Source: Thioalkalivibrio nitratireducens DSM 14787 (GTDB lineage Bacteria > Pseudomonadota > Gammaproteobacteria > Ectothiorhodospirales > Ectothiorhodospiraceae). From it: a stretch of 64,000 nt of DNA. Both the position numbers and the translations under genes were made by a program. The notes below the pieces were generated by a model. The model was not told where the DNA came from. It searched no databases and was given only the letters and a program-made list of their open reading frames with translations. Where the stretch lies: contig NC_019902.2 in the NCBI RefSeq assembly GCF_000321415.2, forward strand, positions 1,860,001 through 1,924,000, given 5' to 3'. Below, piece after piece: positions 17,988 to 26,744 of this stretch (its first letter is position 1; the number at the start of each line of letters is the position of its first letter).

Positions 17988-19418
17988 TCAGCCCTTGATG
18001 CAGACCATCGGTTCGACCCGGGCGACCAGGCGCGCGAGGCCGGCGTCGTGGCTCGCCTGAACCACCCGGCTCACGTCCTTGTAGGCGCCTGGAGCCTCCT
18101 CGGCGACGCCGCGCAGACTGGGGCTGCGGATCAGGATCCCGCGGGCGGCGAGTTCGTCGACCAGCGCCCGCCCGCGCCATTGACGCGTCGCCTGATGCCG
18201 GCTCATCGCCCGACCCGCGCCGTGGCAGGCGGAGTTGAACGAAAGTCGCTCGCCCTCGTTCGTGCCGACGAGAATGTACGACGCGGTGCCCATGGAACCG
18301 CCGATCAATACCGGCTGGCCCACGCCGCGCAGCGCCTCGGGCAGATCCGGATGGCCGGGACCGAACGCCCGGGTCGCGCCCTTGCGATGCACGTAGAGTT
18401 CGCGATCGCGCCCGTCGACCACGTGGCGCTCGGTCTTGCAGGTATTGTGCGAGACGTCGTAGAGCAGGCGCAGGTTGGCATCGGGCAGCACCTCGGCGAA
18501 GACCTCACGGGCCAGATGCGTCAGGATCTGCCGGTTCGCGAGCGCGCAGTTGATTGCCGCGCGCATCGCACCCAGGTAACGCTGGCCGATTTCCGAATGG
18601 ATCGGCGCGCAGGCCAGTTCCCGGTCGGGCAGCTCGATTCCATGCCCCTTGGCGGCGATCGCCATCTCGCGCAGGAACTCGGTGCCGATCTGGTGGCCGA
18701 GGCCCCGCGATCCGCAATGGATCGACACCACGACCTGACCCTCCGCAAGCCCGAAGGCGGCCGCCACTTCGGGGTCGAAGACGCGGGTGATGTGCTGAAC
18801 CTCGAGGTAGTGGTTGCCGGACCCCAGCGTGCCCATCTCGTTGCGCTGGCGCTTGCGCGCCTGCTGCGACACGGCTTCGGGATCGGCGCCCGCCATCTGC
18901 CCGCGTTCCTCGATCCGCTCCAGGTCCTCCGGCTGGCCGAAACCCCGTTCGACGGCCCAGGCGGCCCCGCCGCGCAGCATGTCGGTCATCTGCTGGTCCC
19001 GCAGGTGGATCTGGCCGGTGCTGCCCAGGCCCGCCGGAATGCCCGCGAACAATGCATCGGCCAGTCGCGGCTGGACTGCCTCGATGGCCCGGTGATCCAG
19101 CCCGGTCAGCAGCGTGCGCACGCCGCAGGACACGTCGAAGCCGACGCCGCCGGCAGAGACCACCCCGCCCTGCTCGGCATCGAAGGCCGCGACGCCGCCG
19201 ATCGGGAAGCCGTAGCCCCAGTGGGCGTCGGGCATCGCGTAGGAGGCCTGCACGATCCCCGGCAGCATCGCGACGTTCGACGCCTGTTCGGCAACCTTGT
19301 CGTCCATGTCGGCCAGGAGCGCTTCGTCGGCATAGATCACCGCGGGTACCCGCATCGCGCCCTGCGGCTCGAGCCGCCAGGCCGTATCGGATACCTTCGT
19401 GAATCGGTTGATGTCCAT
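17988..19418 (-). CDS. rtcB: RNA-splicing ligase RtcB
   Basis: RtcB (476 residues) joins RNA 2',3'-cyclic phosphate and 5'-hydroxyl ends using GTP and Mn2+, through a guanylylated histidine. Visible signatures are MPDAHWGYGFPIGG (62-75), GGVGFDVSCGVR (90-101, with the Mn-binding cysteine at 98), and near the C-terminus the HGAGRAMSR motif, whose first histidine corresponds to the guanylylated residue. The open frame extends to 19664, but MDINRF at 19418 matches the family N-terminus. The archease gene lies 52 bases upstream on the same strand, a typical pairing. All key residues appear intact. Confidence 0.95.
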   Translation of the reverse strand: MDINRFTKVSDTAWRLEPQGAMRVPAVIYADEALLADMDDKVAEQASNVAMLPGIVQASYAMPDAHWGYGFPIGGVAAFDAEQGGVVSAGGVGFDVSCGVRTLLTGLDHRAIEAVQPRLADALFAGIPAGLGSTGQIHLRDQQMTDMLRGGAAWAVERGFGQPEDLERIEERGQMAGADPEAVSQQARKRQRNEMGTLGSGNHYLEVQHITRVFDPEVAAAFGLAEGQVVVSIHCGSRGLGHQIGTEFLREMAIAAKGHGIELPDRELACAPIHSEIGQRYLGAMRAAINCALANRQILTHLAREVFAEVLPDANLRLLYDVSHNTCKTERHVVDGRDRELYVHRKGATRAFGPGHPDLPEALRGVGQPVLIGGSMGTASYILVGTNEGERLSFNSACHGAGRAMSRHQATRQWRGRALVDELAARGILIRSPSLRGVAEEAPGAYKDVSRVVQASHDAGLARLVARVEPMVCIKG

Positions 19419-19470
19419 GGTCTCTGCCCTCCCCGGTCCGACCGGATTCAGCAGTTGGCGCGCGCGCCGG

Positions 19471-19935
19471 TCAGATGTCCAGCACGCACTGCGCGATCCA
19501 GGAGCCGTCGGCGGCCTGCCGCACGGCAAGCTGGGTGAAGGTGGCGCCCTTGATCTCGACCGCCGGCTGGTGGCGCCTGCCGTCCACCGGCTCGCCCCAG
19601 GCCTCGGCGCGCAGCGTTTCGCCTTCGATCTCCACCCGGAACCGGGAAAACAGCCGTCCACCAACCGCCATTTCGTACACGATCGCGTTCAGGAAATCGT
19701 AGAGCAGCAGGTCCGGGTCGGACGCGGAACACGCGAACTCGACCCGCTCCGCCGGGTCGATCCCGGCCGGGTCGGTCACCACCGCAATCGTCGCCTCGGC
19801 CACCGCCGCAAAGGCGTCCGGCAGCGTGTCGCCATGCCCGCGAACCCCCATGTCGGCCTCGTGGGGAAAATGCTCCCAGCCACCGCGCAGTGCGGGAATA
19901 CGGTTCTTCGCGGATTCGCGCACGGATGCGTGCAT
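19471..19935 (-). CDS. Archease
   Basis: This small protein (154 residues from ATG 19935) activates RtcB by promoting guanylylation and multiple turnover. The family signature is visible as GWEHFPHEADMGVRG followed by PDAFAAVAEATIAV, and a C-terminal KGATFTQLAV with acidic metal-binding residues. The frame is open upstream to 20178. ATG 19935 has GGGAG about nine bases upstream, and GTG 19989 or ATG 19998 (after GGAGG) are alternatives. It sits directly upstream of rtcB on the same strand, which supports co-transcription. Confidence 0.9.
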   Translation of the reverse strand: MHASVRESAKNRIPALRGGWEHFPHEADMGVRGHGDTLPDAFAAVAEATIAVVTDPAGIDPAERVEFACSASDPDLLLYDFLNAIVYEMAVGGRLFSRFRVEIEGETLRAEAWGEPVDGRRHQPAVEIKGATFTQLAVRQAADGSWIAQCVLDI

Positions 19936-20125
19936 GCCCAGTCTCCCGGCAACACCCGAGGCCCGCACGCCCCCGGTGGCCGGGTTCACGTGCGGCATCC
20001 TCCGGTCCCTGGTTTCGAGTGTAGTCGAACCGGTCTTTCCCCGCCGCGCTCGCGGAGCCGCCGGCCAAGCGGTCACGCGGGCGGAGGTGTCTGGGTGCCG
20101 GCCCAGCGACGGTTGCGCAACCCGG

Positions 20126-20539
20126 CTACTCCCCGGCCCCTTCGATGTGGCTCCGTTCGGCCATCGCCAACACCTCACCGACGATGTCGTTCATCGTGAC
20201 CAAGCCGACGAGATTGCCGTGTTCGAGAACGACCAGTCGCTGCAGGTTCTGGGCGACCATCATGCGTGCGACGTACTTGACGTCCATTACCTGGGGCACG
20301 ATCAGCGCGGGCTTGGTGCAGACGTCGTAGACGTTGACCAGATCGATGTCGCCCTCCTCGGCGACGATCGTCCCCAGGATTGTCGTGTAGGTGATAATCC
20401 CGTAGGCATCGTGCTCGTCGCGACGTTCGACGATCAGCGATTTCACGCGGTGGGCCTTCATCTTCGCCATCGCCTCGCGCAATGTGGCCAGCGGCGAGAT
20501 GGTGACTACCTCGGTCTGCATGATGTCCTTAACCAGCAT
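20126..20539 (-). CDS. CBS-domain protein
   Basis: The product has 137 residues made almost entirely of two CBS motifs: VKDIMQTEVVTISPLATL (3-20) for the first and VYDVCTKPALIVPQVMDV for the second, each followed by the typical G-hydrophobic-T/D strand (YGIITYTTIL, LVGLVTMNDIV). Paired CBS domains bind adenine nucleotides and act as energy sensors, usually attached to or acting on a transporter or enzyme. It lies 240 bases after the P-II-like gene in the same direction as the DUF1538 cluster, so it may be a nucleotide-sensing partner of that membrane system; this is inference. Confidence 0.88.
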   Translation of the reverse strand: MLVKDIMQTEVVTISPLATLREAMAKMKAHRVKSLIVERRDEHDAYGIITYTTILGTIVAEEGDIDLVNVYDVCTKPALIVPQVMDVKYVARMMVAQNLQRLVVLEHGNLVGLVTMNDIVGEVLAMAERSHIEGAGE

Positions 20540-20779
20540 GGTGTCTCCAGTGCATTCGCAATGTCGGAAATCGGGCAGCCGCCACGGCAGGCGGCCCGCC
20601 TCGGTGAGTTCGGCATATCGCCCGCCGCGCCGGCCGGTGGTGCTGGCGATTCCGGAGCTGCGCTTTCGTTTCCCCTCTCAGGGCGCGGGGCCACGGCCGC
20701 TCGCGGGTATGGCTCCGGCCCGGGAGCGGGAAGACCTGGCTCACTGCGCAGCCACCGCGGGGCGTTCGGGGCTGCGTGC

Positions 20780-21127
20780 TCAGATGTCGTCCTTGATCCG
20801 CTCCTCGAAGCGCTCGAGCTGGCGGGTGTCGATCCCGGCGATGTGATCCAGCGGCACGGTGAACACAACGCCCTTGGAGTGCCTCGCGAGGTCGAGCTTC
20901 ACGGTCAGCGCTTTCATCACGGCCAGCGAGAGCTTCTTTTCCAGCACGCAGATCAATACCGCCTGCGAGCCCTCGTAGGTCAACCCGAAGAAGGTCTTCT
21001 TCTCCTTCGCGCCGATGCCGCGCGCGTCCAGCAATGTGACCCCGCCGGCACCGGCGTTCTTGGCGATGTCGATCGCCTTTTCCTCGAGATCCTCGGCGAG
21101 GATCGCGACGAGCAGCGCAAATTTCAT
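20780..21127 (-). CDS. Small P-II-like regulatory protein A
   Basis: The product has 115 residues with a ferredoxin-like, P-II-type pattern: MKFALLVAILAEDLEEKAIDIAKNAGAGGVT, a TFFGLTYEGSQAVL strand, and VFTVPLDHIAGID near the C-terminus. It is similar along its length to the second small protein at 22682-23050. Its ATG overlaps the stop of the DUF1538 gene (ATGA, 21124-21127), so the two are translationally coupled. P-II proteins gate transporters by nucleotide-dependent binding (GlnK-AmtB); an analogous role for the DUF1538 protein is inference. The canonical P-II uridylylation T-loop is not obvious. Confidence 0.8.
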   Translation of the reverse strand: MKFALLVAILAEDLEEKAIDIAKNAGAGGVTLLDARGIGAKEKKTFFGLTYEGSQAVLICVLEKKLSLAVMKALTVKLDLARHSKGVVFTVPLDHIAGIDTRQLERFEERIKDDI

Positions 21128-22638
21128 GATTCAGTTCCTCTCCATCGGTTGGCGAGTTCGGCCGCGATGGCATAAAGCATCACGGATATTATCGGAAAGA
21201 TCGAAGCGAACGCGATCAGGCCGAAGCCGTCGATCATCACGTTGCGCCCCTCGATGTGGGTGGCCAGGCCGATGCCCAGCGCGGTCACCAGCGGCACGGT
21301 CACCTCGGAGGTGGTCACGCCGCCGAGGTCGTAGGCCAGCGCGACGATGTATTTCGGCGACAGGAAGGTCAGCAGGATCACCACCGTGTAGCCGGCCATG
21401 ATGTAGTAGTGGATCGAGTCGCCGCTGATGATCCGGTGCACGCCGATGGTGATGCCGACCGCGACGCCGACCGCCACCAGCAGCCGGATCACCGTGCCGT
21501 TCAGCTTCCCCTTGGCGGCCTCCTCGGCCTTCTGACCGATCGCGATCAGCGCGGGCTCGGCCATCGTCGTCGCGAATCCGATCGCGAACGCGAACAGGTA
21601 GACGAAAATCCAGCGGTCGAGCCCGATCAGCTGTTCCGCCATACTCTGGCCGATCGGGAACAGGCCCATCTTCAGGCCGACGACGAACGCGTACAGCCCG
21701 ACGATCACCAGCACGAAACCGCCCATCACCTTGTGCAAGTGGGCCACGTGCTTGCGGATCACCAGATACTGGAACACCAGCACCACCGCGATGATCGGCA
21801 GCACGTCGCGGAACATGATCATCAGGTCGCGCAGCATCCCCAGCAGCACGCTGCCGGCGACCTCGTGGACCACCTCGGACACCTCGGGATCCACCGCTTC
21901 CCGGATCCCCTCGGCGACCTCGCGGGCCTCGCCGAAGCTGTAGACGATGATCCCGTAGATCTGCACCGAGATCATCGGCACCATCACCGCGAGCCCGACC
22001 AGCCCGAAACCGTGGATCAGCGCGTTGCGGCCGCGGATCGACATCGCCAGCCCGATTCCCAATGCCGCGATCAGCGGCACGGTGACGATGTTGGTGGTCA
22101 CGCCGCCGGAGTCGTAGGCCAGCCCGACGATCTCCGCCGGGGCGAAGAAGGTCACGATCACCACCACGATGTAACCGATGATCATGTACCAGTGCAGACT
22201 GTGCCCCAGCAGGATCCGGACCACGCCCAGCGCGACCACCAGCCCGACCGACACCGCGACCAGCAGCCGCAGCGTGAGCCCGCTGATGCGTCCCTCGCTG
22301 ATGATCTCGGCCTGGCTCGCGACCGCGATCAGTGCGGGCTCGGCGATCACCGCCGCGAAGCCGAGACAAAAGCCGAAGACCATCAGCAGCGGCAATGAAC
22401 CCTTGCGCGCGAACTCGTTCGACAGGTTCTTCCCGATCGGGAAGATCCCGAGTTCCAGCCCGTGCAGGAACAGCGCGACGCCAAGCACCACCACCAGCAA
22501 CCCGACCGCCATCGGCAGCCAGGCGTCCGGCACCTGGCGGATCACCAGGAACTGGAACACGCTGACCACCAGAATGATCGGCAGCAGGTTGCGGAACGCG
22601 TGGTTCAGCAGGTGCAGGAATTCCCTGAGCTGGCTCAC
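21124..22638 (-). CDS. DUF1538 membrane protein A (UmpAB-like)
   Basis: A polytopic inner-membrane protein of about 504 residues built from two homologous halves. The motif AEPALIA occurs in each half, as does the block LAYD-x-GGVTT followed by TVPL and ALGIGLA, revealing internal duplication with about 6 membrane segments per half. DUF1538 proteins have been reported as two-component cation/proton antiporters (UmpAB type), which would suit a haloalkaliphile; I have not verified this for this sequence. The start is unsure: GTG 22638 begins VSQLREFLHLLNHAFRN, while TTG 22728 would overlap the upstream P-II-like gene. It is coupled to P-II-like A by a four-base overlap. Confidence 0.85.
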   Translation of the reverse strand: MSQLREFLHLLNHAFRNLLPIILVVSVFQFLVIRQVPDAWLPMAVGLLVVVLGVALFLHGLELGIFPIGKNLSNEFARKGSLPLLMVFGFCLGFAAVIAEPALIAVASQAEIISEGRISGLTLRLLVAVSVGLVVALGVVRILLGHSLHWYMIIGYIVVVIVTFFAPAEIVGLAYDSGGVTTNIVTVPLIAALGIGLAMSIRGRNALIHGFGLVGLAVMVPMISVQIYGIIVYSFGEAREVAEGIREAVDPEVSEVVHEVAGSVLLGMLRDLMIMFRDVLPIIAVVLVFQYLVIRKHVAHLHKVMGGFVLVIVGLYAFVVGLKMGLFPIGQSMAEQLIGLDRWIFVYLFAFAIGFATTMAEPALIAIGQKAEEAAKGKLNGTVIRLLVAVGVAVGITIGVHRIISGDSIHYYIMAGYTVVILLTFLSPKYIVALAYDLGGVTTSEVTVPLVTALGIGLATHIEGRNVMIDGFGLIAFASIFPIISVMLYAIAAELANRWRGTES

Positions 22639-22681
22639 GGGCGCGGTGCAGTCCGTTGGATAAGTCGGTCCGGGGTGGGTT

Positions 22682-23050
22682 TCAGCGCTCGCCGCCTTCC
22701 AGCCGACCGGCCGGGGCGTGTTCGGCAATATGCCGGTGCAGCGCGTCGATGTCGATCCCGCCGGTGCCGTCGACCGGCAGGCAGAACGCGAGTCCCTGGA
22801 ACGGTTCCAGCAGTTTCAGCTCCACGTTCATCCGCTCCGCGATCCGCACGGCGGTGGCCTCGTCCAGCAGCGCGGCCAGCACCGTCTCGATCCCGAGATA
22901 GGTCAGGCCGAAGAAGGTGATGTGTTCCGGGAAGTTCATCCCGCGCGCGGACAGCAGCGTCATGCCGCGGGCACCCTCCTCGCGCGCGATCTCCCTTGCC
23001 GCCTCCTCGAGTTCGTCGGCCACCACGGCCACCAGAAGCTTCGCCTTCAC
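22682..23050 (-). CDS. Small P-II-like regulatory protein B
   Basis: The product has 122 residues from GTG 23050 (VKAKLLVAVVADELEEAAREIAR). It aligns with P-II-like protein A: a shared EGARGMTLLSARG/GAGGVTLLDARG loop, then the TFFGLTYxG strand, then a C-terminal FCLPVDGTGGID matching VFTVPLDHIAGID. The frame is open far upstream but the extra sequence is low-complexity and not homologous. It precedes DUF1538 gene A by 43 bases and is divergent from DUF1538 gene B (221 bases away), so one intergenic region could drive both arms. Regulation of the membrane partner is inferred. Confidence 0.78.
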   Translation of the reverse strand: MKAKLLVAVVADELEEAAREIAREEGARGMTLLSARGMNFPEHITFFGLTYLGIETVLAALLDEATAVRIAERMNVELKLLEPFQGLAFCLPVDGTGGIDIDALHRHIAEHAPAGRLEGGER

Positions 23051-23271
23051 GGCCAGTCCCCGCAGCTTCGAACCTGCGCCGACAATACCATAGCCGCCGG
23101 AATGGCCGGCACCGCCCGGCAGGGCCGGCCCCGGGTGGGAAGGTCGCGCCAACTCGGGCACCATGACCCTTCTTGGGCAATGAGGCGCGCGGATTCGGCG
23201 ACCTGCAGTGCGCAGACGGCCGGCGGATGCTCGGCAGGAGATCGCGTGCAGGGAACGGCAAGGGATTCTTG

Positions 23272-24771
23272 ATGGGTGAGTTCGGCGAACTGGCGCGCGG
23301 CGTACTGAAGTCCGGCCGCAACCTGCTGCCGGTGATCGCGGTCGTCGCGTTGTTCCAAGCGGTGGTGCTGCGCGAAATCCCGGAGGGGGTCCTCCCCGTG
23401 ATCGCGGGTCTGGCGCTGGTCGCGGTCGGAATCGGGCTGTTCCTGCGCGGCCTCGAACTGAGCGTGTTTCCGGTTGGGCGCAGCCTCGCCAATGCCTTCG
23501 CAGAGAAGGGCTCATTGCCGTGGCTGCTCGCGTTCGGCTTTTGCCTCGGCTTCGCGGCGGTGATCGCCGAGCCCGCACTGATCGCGGTCGCGCACAAGGC
23601 GCAGACCGTCAGCGACGGCCTGATCCAGGCGTGGACGCTGCGCATCGTCGTCGCCGGCTCGGTGGGGGCCGTGGTCGCACTCGGCATCCTGCGCGCGGTA
23701 CTGAACCACCCCGTCCACTGGTACCTGATCGGCGGCTACCTGCTGCTGGTGCCCGTTACTTACCTGACGCCGCCGGAGGTCACCGGGCTGGCCTACGACG
23801 CCGGGGCGGTCAGCGCCAACATCGTGACCGTGCCGCTGGTGGCCGCGCTCGGGATCGGCCTGATGGCGTCGCTGCGCGGTCGCAGCGTGCTGGCCGACGG
23901 CTTCGGCCTGGTCGCGCTGGCCGTGTTCGCGCCCCGGGTCGCGGTACAGATCTACGGGATCGTCGTCTACGCGTTCGAGCCGGGCGCGCTCGCGGGCTAC
24001 ACCGGGGCAGCAACGGCTCCACTGCCCGCGGACGACGGCCGTGCGGGACACGCTGCGCTGGTTCTGCTCGCGACCGACCTGCTGCGGATCCTCGGCAACC
24101 TGCTGCCGATCGTCGCGGTGGTCCTGGCGTTCCAGCTGCTCGTAATCCGCCGCCCGCTGCTGCATCCGCACCGGCTGGCGGGCGGTTTCTTGTTCCTGGT
24201 CGCCGGGCTGTTCGCGTTCACCGAGGGGCTGCACCTCGGCCTGTTCCCGATCGGCGAGCATCTCGCCGCGGGTCTGGCAGGTGCCGGCAGCGCCGTGTTC
24301 CTGTACCTGTTCGTATTCCTGCTCGGCTTCGCCGCGACACTGGTCGAGCCGGCGCTGATCGCGGTGGCACAGCGCGCCGGCACGCTGGCGCCCCGGCGCC
24401 TGCATCCGCCGCTGATCCGGGGCCTGGTGGCCCTGGGCGTCGGACTCGGCTTGGGAGTCGGCACCGTGCGCCTGGTCACCGGATGGCCACTGGACCACGT
24501 GCTGGTATTCACGGTGCTCGGGCTGATGCTGTTGACCCTGCTCGCGCCACGCGACCTCGTGGGCTTTTCGTTCGACCTGGGCGGCATCGCAACCTCGGAC
24601 GTCACCGTCCCGGTGATCGCCGCACTGGGCGTCGGGCTCGCAGTCGCACTGGAGAGCGACGACGTGCTGCTGGACGGCTTCGGACTGGTCGCGCTGGCGT
24701 CGCTGTATCCGATCGGCGTGGTGCTGCTCTATTCGATCTTCACCCGCGCGGCGCCCTCGGAGCGGCATTGA
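23272..24771 (+). CDS. DUF1538 membrane protein B (UmpAB-like)
   Basis: The product has 499 residues with the same two-repeat layout as protein A: AEPALIAVA in the first half and VEPALIAVA in the second, plus LAYDAGAVSAN / FDLGGIATSD blocks each followed by TVPL/TVPV and ALGIGL/ALGVGL. The AxA and GG variations show that it has diverged from A. ATG 23272 has AAGGGA about seven bases upstream; the open frame extends to 23173 with no hydrophobic segment. It is transcribed away from the P-II-like B/DUF1538 A operon. Two different DUF1538 proteins side by side fits a heteromeric transporter. Confidence 0.85.
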   Translation: MGEFGELARGVLKSGRNLLPVIAVVALFQAVVLREIPEGVLPVIAGLALVAVGIGLFLRGLELSVFPVGRSLANAFAEKGSLPWLLAFGFCLGFAAVIAEPALIAVAHKAQTVSDGLIQAWTLRIVVAGSVGAVVALGILRAVLNHPVHWYLIGGYLLLVPVTYLTPPEVTGLAYDAGAVSANIVTVPLVAALGIGLMASLRGRSVLADGFGLVALAVFAPRVAVQIYGIVVYAFEPGALAGYTGAATAPLPADDGRAGHAALVLLATDLLRILGNLLPIVAVVLAFQLLVIRRPLLHPHRLAGGFLFLVAGLFAFTEGLHLGLFPIGEHLAAGLAGAGSAVFLYLFVFLLGFAATLVEPALIAVAQRAGTLAPRRLHPPLIRGLVALGVGLGLGVGTVRLVTGWPLDHVLVFTVLGLMLLTLLAPRDLVGFSFDLGGIATSDVTVPVIAALGVGLAVALESDDVLLDGFGLVALASLYPIGVVLLYSIFTRAAPSERH

Positions 24772-25141
24772 GCAGATCCCGTTTCACGACAAGCCTCACG
24801 GGCTCCTCCATCCCGCGGACCGGGAGCGCAGTCCCGGCCGGTGTCCCCACCTGCACATGCGGCGCACCGGGTACCCCGGCCGATTGCCAAGACCCGGCGA
24901 GCCACGGAAAGCACGGACAGACACGGAAAAAGGGCTTGATCCGTTTCATCTTCCGTGGGTTCCGTGTTCTTCCGTGGCTGTATTTTCGCGCTAGCAGCCT
25001 GCCGGACTTGGGCTGCTAGACGGCTGGCGCGGCGTCGAGCCGCCCCAAACGGTCGCGTTCTCCTTCGCCGGCCTGAAGGCCGAGCCTTGCCTTGCACCGG
25101 GTCAACCGAGGCCGCGCCCCCAAGGCCGAGCCCCCCAAGGC
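24772..25141. other. Intergenic stretch with CACGGAA repeat
   Basis: No gene is supported. It separates two convergent genes (DUF1538 B and the DUF3179 lipoprotein) and carries the well-preserved palindromic CACGGAA element at 24901-24978. Around 25080-25140 there are short repeats of AGGCCGAGCC/AAGGC type. Confidence 0.7.
24901..24978 (+). repeat. CACGGAA palindromic intergenic repeat, copy B
   Basis: It begins GCCACGGAA (24901-24909) and ends with the reverse complement TTCCGTGGC (24970-24978), with further CACGGA and TCCGTG units inside, so it can fold into a long imperfect hairpin. Its reverse complement aligns along nearly the full length with 54422-54500, including a shared GATGAAACGGATC core. 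Confidence 0.85.
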
Positions 25142-26356
25142 TCAGACCCCATCCTCGATCGGAACCGCCGGGGGATCGCCGGTGTAACGTTCCGTTTCGG
25201 GATGGAAAGCGAACCAGGCGAACCAGAACGCGATGAGACTCGTCAGTTCTTCGCCCCGGGAATCGAACACACGGCCGGTCTGGGCATCCGCGTCGACGTC
25301 GAGCGTGATCACCTCGCCTCCGAGCGTGTCCTCGACGCGATGGCGGCCCGTTTCCGGGAATTCCGCGAACGGATAGGCGCGGGCATGGTCGCCGATCCGC
25401 ACTCCCAGCACCGGGGTCTTCGGGTGCATGGCCTGCATCCGGAAGCGGACCGGGAACATCAGGGCCTCGTCCTCGGCATAGGCCGCGTACGGATCGCGAT
25501 CATAGTTGCGAGCGTAGTCGGTGTCGCGCGACAGCACCCGGGTATCTGGATGCTCGGCATGCCAGGCTTCCCAGGTGGTATTCGCGAGCGGCACCATCGC
25601 CAGCGTCTCACCGCGCCGAGGGCCTGCGATCGCGCGCGCCGCGATCTGTGACCACAGGGACTCGGTCTCGCGGTCGTACAGCAGCACGTCGGAGTTATAT
25701 AGCAGCCCGGACACGCCGAACGTCCGGCGCGAGCCGTCCGGCTGCCCGGCCTGGAACGCGATGCCAGTGAAACACAGCGGGCAGTATGTCACCGCGATCG
25801 GTTCCGCGCCGAACAGGTCGTTCACGACCTCGTGATAGTTCATGATGCCCAGCGGATACGCCTTGGCCACACCGTTGCGGAAGACCCCCAGCACCCGGTC
25901 GTCGTCCCGCAACCCGTGGGCGCCGCCGGCACCAATGAATTCCGGATCGGTCAGCGCGGGAATCCCGTCGCGCGGCGGTCCGCCGCGATGGATCTCGTCC
26001 AGCGGGACCGCACTGTTCGATACGTCGAAGCCGTTCATCGTCTGAGCCCGTGTGTTATCGGGCGAGGTGTTATTGGGCGAGCAGCCGTGCGCGAACAGCG
26101 CGAATGCGAGCATGGCCGTGGCGAGGAACCCCGCGGCAAGCAGCGCGCCCCCCGCCTGATCATCGCGGCCGTGCGGGGAACGCTGAACGGTTCCATGGTC
26201 TCGATGCGCGAACAGGGCCTTCAGCCGTGAGCGCAGCGCGGCACGGCCTGGCGCTCGAGTGCCGGTCGATCTGCCGGGCCGCGCCTGGATGGCAGCGCTC
26301 GACTCGCCGTTTCGGAGCGCATTCTCCGGTGTTTTTCTGATCTTGAAATGGTTCAT
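25142..26356 (-). CDS. DUF3179 domain-containing protein, probable membrane-anchored or lipoprotein
   Basis: The product has 404 residues. The first 70 are Arg-rich, then comes a hydrophobic segment (about 72-90) ending AHGC, which could be a lipobox or just a membrane anchor. The DUF3179 domain follows, with the conserved VTYCPLCFTG motif (CPLC cysteines near residue 190), FGVSGLLYNSD and a DRETESLW box. ATG 26356 is well supported by GGAGGG eight bases upstream, so the long N-terminus ahead of the hydrophobic segment appears real although unusual for a lipoprotein. DUF3179 proteins are extracytoplasmic and of unknown function; the CPLC pair hints at metal or redox chemistry. Confidence 0.85.
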   Translation of the reverse strand: MNHFKIRKTPENALRNGESSAAIQARPGRSTGTRAPGRAALRSRLKALFAHRDHGTVQRSPHGRDDQAGGALLAAGFLATAMLAFALFAHGCSPNNTSPDNTRAQTMNGFDVSNSAVPLDEIHRGGPPRDGIPALTDPEFIGAGGAHGLRDDDRVLGVFRNGVAKAYPLGIMNYHEVVNDLFGAEPIAVTYCPLCFTGIAFQAGQPDGSRRTFGVSGLLYNSDVLLYDRETESLWSQIAARAIAGPRRGETLAMVPLANTTWEAWHAEHPDTRVLSRDTDYARNYDRDPYAAYAEDEALMFPVRFRMQAMHPKTPVLGVRIGDHARAYPFAEFPETGRHRVEDTLGGEVITLDVDADAQTGRVFDSRGEELTSLIAFWFAWFAFHPETERYTGDPPAVPIEDGV

Positions 26357-26744
26357 ATTGGTACCCTCCGCTTACAAGGTACCGACGGCCAGGCCGCGAT
26401 GGAGTACGTGGTATCGCGTAGCGCAGCTGCGGCCTTGCTCGCGCTCAGAAGCGGTAACGGGCCCGAACCTCGACGCGCCAGTCGTTCTGGCGTTCGCCGA
26501 ACTCGCTGTCGCGGCCGCCGGTCCGCAGCGCCAGGCGGCCGCGCAGTTCCAGGTCGGTCACACCGGGATCGGAATCAGCCACTATCGGAACCGGCATGGG
26601 CCATGGCGCAGAAACCAGGATCCCGAGTCCAGCACTGCGAGGTCGGACGGCAACGCCCGGGTGCCGGCGGTGGCCACTGGCAACCGAGCGCCCACAGCAC
26701 AAGAGCGAGCCTACCGGCGAAACAACCCCTCGCCGCGCGTTCCT
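26357..26744. other. Intergenic stretch with gene remnant
   Basis: Between the Crp/Fnr-type gene and the DUF3179 gene, both on the minus strand. No complete gene is visible. It contains the probable outer-membrane protein remnant at 26445-26570 and the ribosome binding site of the DUF3179 gene at about 26363-26369. Confidence 0.6.
26445..26570 (-). pseudogene. Remnant of an outer-membrane beta-barrel protein C-terminus
   Basis: The last roughly 38 codons of an open minus-strand frame read as alternating polar/hydrophobic strands (VTDLELRGRLALRT, then WRVEVRARYRF) and end in the terminal phenylalanine typical of outer-membrane beta-barrels recognised by BamA. The frame upstream (to 26702) is not barrel-like and no signal peptide or full-length gene exists. 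I read it as the 3' end of a deleted porin-like gene; the size is too small to identify a family. Confidence 0.4.
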
